64,000 bases of DNA from Herbivorax alkaliphila (GTDB lineage Bacteria > Bacillota > Clostridia > Acetivibrionales > Acetivibrionaceae): assembly GCF_030848475.1 (NCBI RefSeq), contig NZ_JAVDDS010000002.1:89846-153845 (forward strand), read 5' to 3'. Positions within the stretch are counted from its first letter, which is position 1. Every line of letters starts with the position of its first letter. Under the pieces are notes generated by a model. The model did no database searches and was not told the DNA's origin. It worked only from the letters and a program-made list of their open reading frames with translations. A program made the position numbers and the translations under genes. This document shows, in pieces, positions 54,666 through 63,973 of the stretch.

Positions 54666-56363
54666 ATGTCAATTATAGGTATTGATTTAGGAACTACCAA
54701 CAGCTCGGTTTCATGTTTTATCGATAAAGAATGCATTATTATTCCAAATGCATTAGGAGAGAATTTGACACCATCTGTTGTAAGTGTACTCAAAAGCGGT
54801 GAGTTTATTGTGGGAGGTGCAGCAAAAGAAAGGCTTATTACAAATCCTCAGCTCACAGCAAGTGTATTTAAAAGATATATGGGAACAAATAAAAAATATA
54901 AACTGGGAAAATATGATTTAACTCCAACAGAGCTTTCTTCTATTGTGATAAAATCCCTAAAATCCGATGCAGAGTCGTATTTAAATACTGAAATAAAAGA
55001 AGCTGTAATAAGTGTTCCTGCATATTTTAATGATAAACAAAGGAGAGCAACAAAACAAGCTGGTGAAATGGCAGGCTTAAAGGTTGAACGATTAATAAAT
55101 GAACCTTCGGCTGCTTCATTAGCATATGGCCTCCAACAAAATGATGATGAAAAAAAGTTTCTTGTATTTGATTTTGGAGGAGGAACATTTGATGTCTCTA
55201 TTTTGGATTTATTTGACAATCTATTAGAGATAAGAGCTGTTGCAGGTAATAATTTTCTTGGTGGAGAAGATTTTAATGAATTATTAATAAAACATTTATT
55301 AGAACATTTAGGTATTGAACTTAGCTCTCTTGATTTAAAGGTTATTTCAGCTATTAAAAAACAAGCTGAAGAATGCAAAATAGCATTAACTACCGCAGAA
55401 AAATTTGAAATGAATTGCTGTATTAATAAAAACAACTATGCATTAACAATAACAAATGATGAGTTTGAAAATATGTCTCAAGAACTTTTGTTTAAACTAA
55501 AAAAACCATTGCTTAGAGTCTTAAGTGATGCCTCAATGAATACTCAAGATTTAGATGAGATTATTCTTGTTGGTGGTTCAACTAAAATGCCAATTGTAAG
55601 ATCTTTTGTAGCTAAAATGTTTGGTCGATTACCACTTTGTCACTTGAATCCAGATGAAGTGGTTGCACTAGGAGCAGGAATTTATGCAGCTATGAAAGAA
55701 AGGAATGAGTATTTAAGAGAAACAGTATTAACAGATGTATGCCCATATACTTTAGGTACTGCTGTAGCTGTTACAAATCAGTTTGGGGAGTATGATACAG
55801 GTGTTTTTCTTCCTATAATTGAGAGAAATAATACTGTTCCATATAGCAAAGTAGAAAGGCTATATACTTTATATGATAACCAAACATGTATAAGTGTTGA
55901 GATTTATCAAGGTGAACACCGTCTAGTTGAGAATAATTTAAAATTAGGAGAGATAAACATATTTGTTCCACCTGCACCAGCAGGTCAGTCTGCAATTGAT
56001 TTGCGTTATACATATGACATTAATGGAATACTTGAGGTAGAAGTAACTTCCCTTGAAACAGACGAGAAAAAGCGAGAAGTAATTGTAAATAGTGAGACGG
56101 AAATGACGACCCAAGAAATAGAAAAACGTTTGCAAGAAATTCAGGATATTAAAATTCATCCTCGTGATAATGCAAAAAATCGGTATCTATTGGAAAAAGC
56201 TGAAAGGCTTTATGAAGAAACTCTATCAGATTTAAGAATGGAAATATCTCGTGCAATTAATCGATTTGAAGCAGCTCTTAATAAACAAAATCCAAAAGAA
56301 ATTCGAAAAGAAGTAAAACTGTTTGAAGAATTTCTAAAAGAGATAGAATATGAGGGGCTTTAA
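54666..56363 (+). CDS. HscC-like Hsp70 chaperone
   Basis: A 565-residue Hsp70, close to the length of E. coli HscC (about 556) and shorter than DnaK (about 610-640), with a reduced C-terminal lid. Nucleotide-binding motifs are complete: GIDLGTTNSSVSCF (4-17), VPAYFND, INEPSAASLAYG (about 143-154), DFGGGTFDVS (about 168) and ILVGGSTKMP (about 300). It binds and releases hydrophobic segments of client proteins in an ATP-driven cycle started by a J-protein. ATG 54666 follows AGGAGG. The gene right behind encodes a J-domain protein, so the pair forms a dedicated chaperone unit separate from the housekeeping DnaK. Confidence 0.93.
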   Translation: MSIIGIDLGTTNSSVSCFIDKECIIIPNALGENLTPSVVSVLKSGEFIVGGAAKERLITNPQLTASVFKRYMGTNKKYKLGKYDLTPTELSSIVIKSLKSDAESYLNTEIKEAVISVPAYFNDKQRRATKQAGEMAGLKVERLINEPSAASLAYGLQQNDDEKKFLVFDFGGGTFDVSILDLFDNLLEIRAVAGNNFLGGEDFNELLIKHLLEHLGIELSSLDLKVISAIKKQAEECKIALTTAEKFEMNCCINKNNYALTITNDEFENMSQELLFKLKKPLLRVLSDASMNTQDLDEIILVGGSTKMPIVRSFVAKMFGRLPLCHLNPDEVVALGAGIYAAMKERNEYLRETVLTDVCPYTLGTAVAVTNQFGEYDTGVFLPIIERNNTVPYSKVERLYTLYDNQTCISVEIYQGEHRLVENNLKLGEINIFVPPAPAGQSAIDLRYTYDINGILEVEVTSLETDEKKREVIVNSETEMTTQEIEKRLQEIQDIKIHPRDNAKNRYLLEKAERLYEETLSDLRMEISRAINRFEAALNKQNPKEIRKEVKLFEEFLKEIEYEGL

Positions 56364-56364
56364 G

Positions 56365-57630
56365 ATGGATATATGGAGTATACTTGGTATTGAGAAAACA
56401 AATGATAAGAGACAAATAAAAAAAGCCTATGTGAAGATGCTTAAAAAATATCATCCTGAAGATGATGCAGATGGTTTTATAGTGTTAAAAAATGCTTATG
56501 ATGAAGCTTTGAAACAATCTGATAGTATAAATGATAAAAACTTTAATAAGGGTTTATCATTTGATGAAAAAAATAAAGAATTATTAGAAAACCAGGAAAG
56601 AAAAACGTTATTTGTTGAAAAGGAAGATAATTATAAAAACATAAGTTATGAAAAGTCGGAAAAAGATGTTTTTGGTAAGTTACAAATACTATACAACGAT
56701 ATCTTTAAAAGAAGAGATATAGAATGTTGGAGAAAACTTTTTTTAGAACTGAGTATTGATGAATATATTATCTTGTGTCAAAGAGGATGGATTTTTTTAA
56801 ACAATAACTTTCACTTGACCTGGGAAGTATGGAAATTGTTGGACGAAGAATTGCGGTTGTGTAACAATTCAAACTTCAAGTGGGTTAATCTTGTAAATTA
56901 TGATTTTGGGCTAAATTTTGATTATCTTGATAAAAAACATCATTGTGACTATAACAGGTATGTTTCTTTAAGATTTGAAGCATTTAATTCACTTAGAAGT
57001 ATGGATTACCAATCATCTTTAAAGCATGCAGAAGATGCGTATGAAATATATGATAAAGATCCTGTATTACACAAAATAACAGGAATTTCATATTACATGT
57101 TAAATAATAATCTAAAAGCTAATGAGTTTTTTTCAAAAGCATTATTTATAGACAATGAGGATTTAAAATCACTTATATATATTGGACATATATTTTTTAA
57201 AAAGGGTGACTACACAAAAGCTATTAAAGAATTTAAGTTGGCTTTGGAAATTGATAGTGATAACATAGAAGCAGCAAAAGGTCTTATTAAGTGTTTTGAC
57301 AAATTAAAAAAGAAAAAGGCTGCTAACATATATATTGTTGAGTTGAAAGAAAAAGGTATAGTTGATTTAGAGCTTGATATTATCTTTTATAAATACCAGC
57401 TATCAAATCCACTAACAAAAGTTAGAAAGCTTCTAAAAGTATTGAATTATGTTTTAGATAGAGATAAACCAATAAGAATACTTATAGATATGATTTTAAT
57501 GTCATTGTTGTTATTCATTCCCGTAATACTAGCGTTAGTTTTTAGATCCATTTTCTTAACTTATTTTTTTCTAATATTAATTCTAAATATTTTTGTTATT
57601 ATGCCTATATATAAAAAAATTAAGGGGTGA
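56365..57630 (+). CDS. Membrane-anchored J-domain protein with HPE in place of HPD
   Basis: A 421-residue protein with an N-terminal J-domain (about 1-65: MDIWSILGIEKTNDKRQIKKAY and later LKNAYDEAL), a low-complexity linker, TPR-like repeats (about 215-330) and two hydrophobic segments at the C-terminus (about 370-420). The loop that triggers Hsp70 ATPase is HPE here, not HPD; the Asp is usually essential. The C-terminal membrane anchor is like that of E. coli DjlB and DjlC, the partners of HscC. ATG 56365 is preferred over ATG 56350, which lies inside the hsp70 gene, because GAGGGG is well placed for it. It is the presumed partner of the Hsp70 upstream. Confidence 0.85.
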   Translation: MDIWSILGIEKTNDKRQIKKAYVKMLKKYHPEDDADGFIVLKNAYDEALKQSDSINDKNFNKGLSFDEKNKELLENQERKTLFVEKEDNYKNISYEKSEKDVFGKLQILYNDIFKRRDIECWRKLFLELSIDEYIILCQRGWIFLNNNFHLTWEVWKLLDEELRLCNNSNFKWVNLVNYDFGLNFDYLDKKHHCDYNRYVSLRFEAFNSLRSMDYQSSLKHAEDAYEIYDKDPVLHKITGISYYMLNNNLKANEFFSKALFIDNEDLKSLIYIGHIFFKKGDYTKAIKEFKLALEIDSDNIEAAKGLIKCFDKLKKKKAANIYIVELKEKGIVDLELDIIFYKYQLSNPLTKVRKLLKVLNYVLDRDKPIRILIDMILMSLLLFIPVILALVFRSIFLTYFFLILILNIFVIMPIYKKIKG

Positions 57631-57633
57631 TTT

Positions 57634-58374
57634 TTGTTGTCAGAACATATTTTAAAAAATCTGTGGAAAATATCCCTCGGAATATGCTCAGTATTTGGAT
57701 CTGAAAGAGACTTTGATATTTTGACAAAGTATAAAAACTTTTGGCAAAAGGCTACAAAAAATAAAATAAAATTTTCTAATGAGCTGCTGTACGGTATTTT
57801 ATCAACAGACAGTTATTACTTAACAAAAGCATATAATACTGCTGCAAAAGAATTTGTCTGCAATAAATGTCAGGTGTTTAATGATGAAGATATAGAAATA
57901 AGATTAAATGAATATTTAAGCGGCAGTAACATTACAAACTTATTTAATAAAAAAAGGCACTTTCTTATTTCGTTGACACCAAAAGAAAAATCATCATTTA
58001 TTGATTCATTAAAAGAAAAAAACAAATATGAATATGAAAGTTTTTCTTTGATTAATCAATATGATAAGTCTCTTCCAGGAGCTGGAATGTTAGCATTTGA
58101 CATTAGTAATTATACAAGTTTGTGTAGATTAGGAGCATTTCTAGGTTATTTAGACGAAAACAAAGCTCATGAATATTTAGTTAAATCTGCACGATTAGCT
58201 CAAAAAAACTATTCAAGTTTTTATGAATTTGCTGTTTCCAGTACTGTAGGTATATTATTTTGTAAATATAATATTGACAAAAACTATTATAATTTGCAAT
58301 TAGAAAGATTAAATAAATTACTTACGCACCCAAAAAGCTATTTTACAAACCTTGATTGGAATGAGAAGCTTTAG
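57634..58374 (+). CDS. DUF1266-like protein of the Hsp70/J operon
   Basis: A 246-residue soluble protein. Its C-terminal half (AFDISNYTSLCRLGAFLGYLDENKAHEYL, about 150-180) has the pattern of DUF1266 proteins such as E. coli YbeR and YbeU, whose genes lie beside hscC, djlB and djlC. It starts at TTG 57634 (or TTG 57637) 3 bases after the J-protein stop, with AAGGGG as ribosome site. It probably belongs to the same chaperone unit as a client, adaptor or regulator. The biochemical function of the family is unknown. Confidence 0.75.
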   Translation: MLSEHILKNLWKISLGICSVFGSERDFDILTKYKNFWQKATKNKIKFSNELLYGILSTDSYYLTKAYNTAAKEFVCNKCQVFNDEDIEIRLNEYLSGSNITNLFNKKRHFLISLTPKEKSSFIDSLKEKNKYEYESFSLINQYDKSLPGAGMLAFDISNYTSLCRLGAFLGYLDENKAHEYLVKSARLAQKNYSSFYEFAVSSTVGILFCKYNIDKNYYNLQLERLNKLLTHPKSYFTNLDWNEKL

Positions 58375-58940
58375 ATTTAATCAAGAATGAGAAGTTATAT
58401 TATGTCGAAATAGATAACAAATTTAACAGCTCCACATATATTCAAAAATAACCTGTGGCATTCGGAGAACAAAACAAATTCGATTCAATGGCAGAGTTCT
58501 AAGTTTTTACTTTTTTAGAGTATATTAGTTTAGTCTTTACATGATACTCTAAAGGTTAGAGAAGGATTGTTATATGTAATAGTTTTACGGTCACCATACT
58601 TTGAGACTATTTTTTTTGCATTATGTAAACTACAGCCATGGTTTTTTGTAGATATGCGATAATTTCCAAACCATAATAGTAGTAGAACTGTTGTTGTTGA
58701 AAGACAATTTATTTAGAAAACAAATTATATAAAAAATATAGTAATGATAAATATACACAAAAGTAAAGAGCATTGAAAAAAGCTTTTTGAATATCAGTGT
58801 TAAATGCTATAAAGATTTATTAAATAAAACCTTTATATGAGTGTTAATATTTTTTGAATGATGTTATAATGCTATTAGCTGAATTACAAAGAAAATTAAA
58901 TATAACTTAAAAGTATGGGATAGTATATGGGGAGAATTAT
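58375..58940. other. Intergenic region before the GHKL kinase
   Basis: About 565 bases without a gene. At 58463-58496 there is a possible relative of the scrap at 19085-19137. A perfect TATAAT at 58865-58870 with a TG-rich upstream part may be the promoter of the kinase gene, giving a short leader of about 65 bases. Confidence 0.45.
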
Positions 58941-60212
58941 ATGAACACTGAATTAATGTATTATGTAAGGTTGTTTTTTCAAGTATTGCCCTTGTTAATA
59001 ATATTATATAGCTTGCAACATAAGTCCAAGAGAAATTTTAAAATAAGCATACTATTTTTGGTTATTATTTACATATCCAATGTTTATATTGATATATTAG
59101 ATTTAGAATTATATAGCTTCATTATAATGACATTAATGGCGATTTTTTTGAATTCATTTTTTTTCAAAAAGGACGTAATAGATTCTTCAATTGATTATGC
59201 TGTATTTATAGTTATAGGTTTCCCAGTGGGTCTTTTTTTTGAACTTGCTTTTACATTTATAGGATTACTAAATATTGGAATTGAAAACGATGAAGTTATT
59301 ATGAGTTTTTATATGTTTTTGATGTCCATATATTCTATTATAATATTCTTATTTGTACCATTAAAAAAAGTTGTAGATAGATACAGAAGTATATTAAGGA
59401 AATCATTTTTAATTATATTCAATGTTTTTATTTTCTATTTTATTTCTAGAGAAGATTTTTTAATTAATTCTAGTAGAAATATTACTATTATATTCTTATC
59501 ATATTTAGCCATAATTATGTCAAGTATATTTATAGTCAAAGAATATTGGAGTGCAAAAAATAAAGAATCATTAAAACGTCAACATGCAGAGCTTTTAGAA
59601 AACTTTGATTCTATTATTGAAGATATTCGAAGTAAACAACATGATTTTAAAAATCATATAACAACACTTAAAAACTTATGTTTTACAGACAAAGAAACAT
59701 ATGAAAAAATTGCATCTTCATATATTTCTTCAACTATAGAAGAAAATTCTAATATTGACTACTTAACAATTTCTAACAATAAAATTATTAATTCAATAGT
59801 ATATATCAAATCTTGTTTGTGTAATTCAAAGGACATTAAATTTGTATTTGAATGCAGTAATAAGGACATACAATTTCCTTTAGAAGATTATGAGATCACA
59901 TCAGTTATATCTAATTTAGTGGACAATGCTATAGAATCTATTGAAAGTTCTAATCCTTCCAGAAAAGAAATACTATTAAAAATAACTTCTTGTGAAAAAA
60001 AGAAATCTTTACAGGTATCTAATACAGGTAATCCAATACCATATGAATTACATAAAAAGATATTTTCTAAAGGCTATACAACAAAAAAGAATAAAACAAG
60101 CCATGGGTATGGTCTGTATAACATAAAAAAAATAATTCAAAAACAGGGTGGTCACATATTTATTATAAATAATGATTCATATGTAACATTTGAAATATTG
60201 TTTGAATCTTAA
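58941..60212 (+). CDS. GHKL-type (AgrC-like) sensor histidine kinase
   Basis: A 423-residue membrane kinase. About six hydrophobic segments fill residues 1-205. The phosphoacceptor helix carries His in KQHDFKNHITTL (about 231-242), and the ATPase domain of the AgrC/CitA type shows the N box NLVDNAIESI (about 327-336) and the G box HGYGLYNIKKI (about 388-398). Such kinases commonly sense peptides or small ligands and pair with LytTR response regulators. The regulator next door, on the other strand, is truncated, so the kinase may be an orphan or may signal to a distant partner. ATG 58941 follows GGGGAG. Confidence 0.9.
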   Translation: MNTELMYYVRLFFQVLPLLIILYSLQHKSKRNFKISILFLVIIYISNVYIDILDLELYSFIIMTLMAIFLNSFFFKKDVIDSSIDYAVFIVIGFPVGLFFELAFTFIGLLNIGIENDEVIMSFYMFLMSIYSIIIFLFVPLKKVVDRYRSILRKSFLIIFNVFIFYFISREDFLINSSRNITIIFLSYLAIIMSSIFIVKEYWSAKNKESLKRQHAELLENFDSIIEDIRSKQHDFKNHITTLKNLCFTDKETYEKIASSYISSTIEENSNIDYLTISNNKIINSIVYIKSCLCNSKDIKFVFECSNKDIQFPLEDYEITSVISNLVDNAIESIESSNPSRKEILLKITSCEKKKSLQVSNTGNPIPYELHKKIFSKGYTTKKNKTSHGYGLYNIKKIIQKQGGHIFIINNDSYVTFEILFES

Positions 60213-60250
60213 AGGTTCTTTACAAATAATATTTTCTGGTTATAATAAGT

Positions 60251-60544
60251 CTAAGTTATCAAAAGCAGTTTTTTAAAAAGCAAAAGGAAGATACGGTGGA
60301 GAGCTGTTAAATATATTATCCAGGAAAACTCATATTTGTCAAATTCTACTATTTCCTGAGCAAGTTCAATTCCGGACATGTCAGGTAGATCAATATCTAA
60401 AATAAATAAATCCACAGCATAGTTGGATAATTTATCCCGTGCGTTAGTTTTATAAATAACATCACTACTAGTACATTTAGAAATATGACTAATTAAAAAA
60501 TAAGCTTGCATAGAATTATCTTCTGCTAATAATATATAATGCAT
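60251..60544 (-). pseudogene. Truncated response regulator (receiver only)
   Basis: The frame from ATG 60544 reads as an AgrA/LytTR-type receiver: HYILLAEDNSMQAYFL with the acidic pair, the phosphoacceptor in LFILDIDLPDMSGIELA, and WIIYLTA with the switch Thr. After that it turns into unrelated residues and stops, 97 codons in all, where intact regulators have about 240 with a DNA-binding domain. The lost part includes the last receiver strand and the LytTR domain. It lies tail-to-tail with the GHKL kinase, its likely former partner. Confidence 0.75.
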
Positions 60545-60838
60545 ATACTCACTCGCAAAGAAAAAGTTACAAAAAGCATTCACAGTATTAGTGCAAAAAT
60601 AGTATACTTTGCGTTTAATATATAATCAATCAATACATATTGATTTAAAGTAAATAATTCAGGTCATTTGCTTTACATTTTAGGATGTAATTATATACGA
60701 ATTTTAATTATTAATATATAATGTTTGTGAAAATCAATGTAATTGTTTGTTATAGACAATAAAAAAGGAGGGGTTAAAATTATGCGAAATGTTTTAAAAA
60801 TAGTTGGAAAATTAGTAGTCAATAATAGGAGGGGGATT

Positions 60839-63800
60839 ATGAAAAAAATCTCAATAGCTTTAATAATTGTATTCTATGTTAATATTCTATTGAACAGTGT
60901 TAATGCTTTCACAACAGAAGTACCACCAAAACCTACGATAACACAGCCTCAAAATTGGGAAACAATAAGTAAAAATCAAAGTACTTTCAGAATAACTTGG
61001 AGTAAAGTACCAAGTGCAACTTGGTATTATTATACTATTAGAAAAAATGATGATGGATCAAACATATATCCACAGGGTAACAATGGGACATCAGGAACAT
61101 ATGTAGACTTAGATACAAAGAATTTAGAATATGGAACTATGTATGCACTATATGTACGAGCTGCAAATAGTAATGGAGCAGGTGATTATTCAAAGATCTT
61201 TTTTACAGTTGAAAATCCTTATATAGCACCACCTAAAATAACTCAACCAAGAAATTTAGAAACAATAAGAAAAAGTCATAATACTTTTAGAATAGCTTGG
61301 GAAGCAGTACCAAATGCAAATTTGTACTATTATTCCATAAGAAAAGATGGTCATGGTTCAACTATATATCCAGAAGGCAACACAGGTACTTCGCGTACAT
61401 ATGTAGATTTAGATACATCGAATTTAGAATATGGTACAAATTATGTTTTATATGTACGTGCCGCAAGTAGTGATTTTGGAACAAGTGATCATTCAGAAAT
61501 TAAATTTTCTGTAGAAATGCCACCAGCAACACCAGCACCAGCAACACCAGCACCAGCAACACCAGCACCAGCAACACCAGCACCAGCACCAGCAACACCA
61601 GCACCAGCAACACCAGCACCAGCAACACCAGCACCAGCAACACCAGCACCAGCAACGCCAGCACCGGCAACGCCAGCACCGGCAACACCAACACCACAGC
61701 AGGTAGTTCCACCAATAGAAGAGAAACCTTCGTTAATACCTTCAAACTTTGAAATATATAACGATGAAATAAATGATTTGTTTATTGTGGAGAGATTTAA
61801 AAATACTCCTTTTAGAGGAAAGATATCTGCGAATAAAAAATTTATTCTTACTGTAGGGGTAATAGATCCAAATGGTATTTATCATGATGAAGTATATCAT
61901 ATTCCTAGTAATAACGAACATGATTTAGAATCCGAAATCCATATAAATACAAACAACAAAATATTCTCAGAGGAAGGAAAATATACTTTAATATGGTTTG
62001 CTATTCCTGAGAATGAAGAAGGAAGAGAGATAAAAAGAACTAGTTTAATTGTAGGTTCACCAATAAAACTATCAGGTATTCATGCCTCATATAATTTAAC
62101 AGTTGGAGAGATAATTAACCTTAGTGGAGAAATAGAAAATATGGTTGGAAATATAGAGGAAGTAAGTTTAAGTGTAAAAAATTATTATGGAGATAGAGGA
62201 TATGGTCAATACAATCACTATAAATTGCCTAATGTTAACAACTCAATTTTAGATATGAATTTTTTAATTTTAGATGCTAATGAAGAGCCTATTAACAAAG
62301 TAGGATCATATAAATTTAATTTATGGGTATCAGGAGAAGGAATTAAAAACCAAATTATAAGTACATTTGAGGTTAATGTAAGAGATGTGCAAATAATGGC
62401 GAGTAATACTATGCGTCCAGGAAGTTGGGATAGAAAAAAAGATACGTATAGTTTTAGTAATTTTTTGTATTTTAGTTTGTATGGTAGTGAAGTTTTACAA
62501 GATATTAACTGGTCTTTAAGTGACACTAATATTGCAACCATTAAAAATATTGATAATCCCAAAGGTGCTGTCAAAATAGAGAATAATAATCATACATTAA
62601 AAGATCAATTAGTAACTTTATCTGCAAAACATAAAGGGAAAAGCTATTCAATTAATTTAAACTTAGAGCCTAAAATTGCATCAGAAGAAATAAAAGTTGA
62701 ACTTAATGGAATACAGTTAAAGTTTGATCAGCCTCCTATCATTAAACAGGGGAGAACTTTAGTGCCTTTCAGAGCTATATTTGAAGAGTTAGGTGCTAAA
62801 GTTGAGTGGGATGCTGAAAACAGAAGTGCTATAGGGTACAAATACAACACAAAAATTGAATTACCTATAGATAGTAAAAAAGCAATGGTTAATAATCGAG
62901 AAGTAATTCTTGATGTTCCGGCTACTATTATAAACGGTAGAACTTTAGTTCCAGTGAGATTTGTAAGCGAAGAGTTTGGTCTTAAAGTTGGCTGGGATAA
63001 AACTACACGGACTGTGATTATTGATGATTATGAATTAATAATAAGTGAGCTAGAGATAATAAATAACTCAAAAATAGTTCAAACTTTAAGAGGTAGTGGA
63101 GGTGATTATACAAAGAATGAGTATAATGGTAACTACTATTTATGCTATAAAAACAAAGAAATTGTAAAAGATGAGCAATTAATTGAAAAGATTTATGCAA
63201 AACATTATTTTACAGGATTATATAATTCAGATTTTGAAAAAGTAAAAAAAGCATTCAATGAAGCAGATTATTTAGCAACGGAAAGTATAAAGATAGCAAA
63301 TTCATTTGATCTTAGTAATACTATTGCTAATTGGGCTAATGAAATTGGTTCAATTAGTGCAGGGTTACTTGTAGATGCATATGCAAGAAAAGTTAAAGGG
63401 GCTCCTAAACTTGAAGGAAAAGATTTAATATTATATATTTCAGATAAATCTATGGATATGACTCGTGATTCATTATTGAAAATTCACAAAGAATCAATTA
63501 GTGATAAGGAATTTATGAAAAAAAATCTTCGTGCTATGCAAAAAAACATTTCTCAAATGAATAAAGAAATTGAAAGACTAAACTTTGATAAAAGTTCAAG
63601 AAGTATAGTTGATTTAATGTATAGAGTTGAATTCTTAGAATTATCTTTTATTAAATTTAATGCTGACTATAACTTCCTTTACTTAGATGAAATAATGAAA
63701 AGTAAGCTAAGGATATCAATTGAAAACTTTAGTCAATATTTACAATCTGTGGGAAAATCAGTTGTAGAAAGTGGAGCTGGATTGACGAGCAATGATGAAA

Positions 63801-63973
63801 TTATTATTCCTATCAAACGACAGTTTGAAATTTATGATATTATGAAAGTATTAAATGAAAATAAGGAAATTTATGCTCATAACTCTGAAATCGAAAAAAT
63901 TATGTTTATTAATGGAATCTTTAGTAGGAATGTAAACGAAGCAGTTTCTTTTATTGGCTTATATGACTTATAA
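60839..63973 (+). CDS. Secreted protein with FN3-like, Pro-rich repeat and copper-amine-oxidase-like domains
   Basis: A 1044-residue exported protein. A signal peptide (about 1-26, ending VNA), two fibronectin III-like domains (about 30-230, both ending in LEYGT and ALYVRA or VLYVRA), an Ala-Thr-Pro repeat spacer (about 228-286), beta domains of unknown type (about 290-610), two copper-amine-oxidase N-terminal-like units (about 625-720; GRTLVPFRAIFEELGAKVEW and GRTLVPVRFVSEEFGLKVGW), which usually serve as wall-binding or stalk modules, and a helical C-terminus (about 740-1044). ATG 60839 follows AGGAGGGGG; an in-frame ATG at 60782 also has AAAGGAGGGG, so a longer form with 19 more residues is possible. 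Function unknown; a surface or matrix protein is likely. Confidence 0.85.
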   Translation: MKKISIALIIVFYVNILLNSVNAFTTEVPPKPTITQPQNWETISKNQSTFRITWSKVPSATWYYYTIRKNDDGSNIYPQGNNGTSGTYVDLDTKNLEYGTMYALYVRAANSNGAGDYSKIFFTVENPYIAPPKITQPRNLETIRKSHNTFRIAWEAVPNANLYYYSIRKDGHGSTIYPEGNTGTSRTYVDLDTSNLEYGTNYVLYVRAASSDFGTSDHSEIKFSVEMPPATPAPATPAPATPAPATPAPAPATPAPATPAPATPAPATPAPATPAPATPAPATPTPQQVVPPIEEKPSLIPSNFEIYNDEINDLFIVERFKNTPFRGKISANKKFILTVGVIDPNGIYHDEVYHIPSNNEHDLESEIHINTNNKIFSEEGKYTLIWFAIPENEEGREIKRTSLIVGSPIKLSGIHASYNLTVGEIINLSGEIENMVGNIEEVSLSVKNYYGDRGYGQYNHYKLPNVNNSILDMNFLILDANEEPINKVGSYKFNLWVSGEGIKNQIISTFEVNVRDVQIMASNTMRPGSWDRKKDTYSFSNFLYFSLYGSEVLQDINWSLSDTNIATIKNIDNPKGAVKIENNNHTLKDQLVTLSAKHKGKSYSINLNLEPKIASEEIKVELNGIQLKFDQPPIIKQGRTLVPFRAIFEELGAKVEWDAENRSAIGYKYNTKIELPIDSKKAMVNNREVILDVPATIINGRTLVPVRFVSEEFGLKVGWDKTTRTVIIDDYELIISELEIINNSKIVQTLRGSGGDYTKNEYNGNYYLCYKNKEIVKDEQLIEKIYAKHYFTGLYNSDFEKVKKAFNEADYLATESIKIANSFDLSNTIANWANEIGSISAGLLVDAYARKVKGAPKLEGKDLILYISDKSMDMTRDSLLKIHKESISDKEFMKKNLRAMQKNISQMNKEIERLNFDKSSRSIVDLMYRVEFLELSFIKFNADYNFLYLDEIMKSKLRISIENFSQYLQSVGKSVVESGAGLTSNDEIIIPIKRQFEIYDIMKVLNENKEIYAHNSEIEKIMFINGIFSRNVNEAVSFIGLYDL
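61521..61696 (+). repeat. 15-bp minisatellite coding for Ala-Thr-Pro-Ala-Pro
   Basis: About eleven to twelve tandem copies of a 15-base unit (GCAACACCAGCACCA), with one shortened unit (GCACCA only) in the middle. The last units carry third-base changes (ACG, CCG), so it is oldest at the right edge. Unit length is a multiple of three, so copy-number change keeps the frame and only alters spacer length. Confidence 0.9.

Noticed and set aside
54848..55435. 195-codon minus-strand frame
   Set aside because: Antisense to the highly conserved Hsp70 ATPase domain.
19085..58496. Shared scrap at 19085-19137 and 58463-58496
   Set aside because: Only short blocks match with varying spacing; not enough to call a repeat family.
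61521..61696. CRISPR-like short direct repeats
   Set aside because: Units are 15 bp without spacers and encode a Pro-rich linker, so it is a coding minisatellite.
61500..61745. Minus-strand Leu/Val-rich frame over the repeat
   Set aside because: It is the antisense reading of the Ala-Thr-Pro repeat; no start signal.
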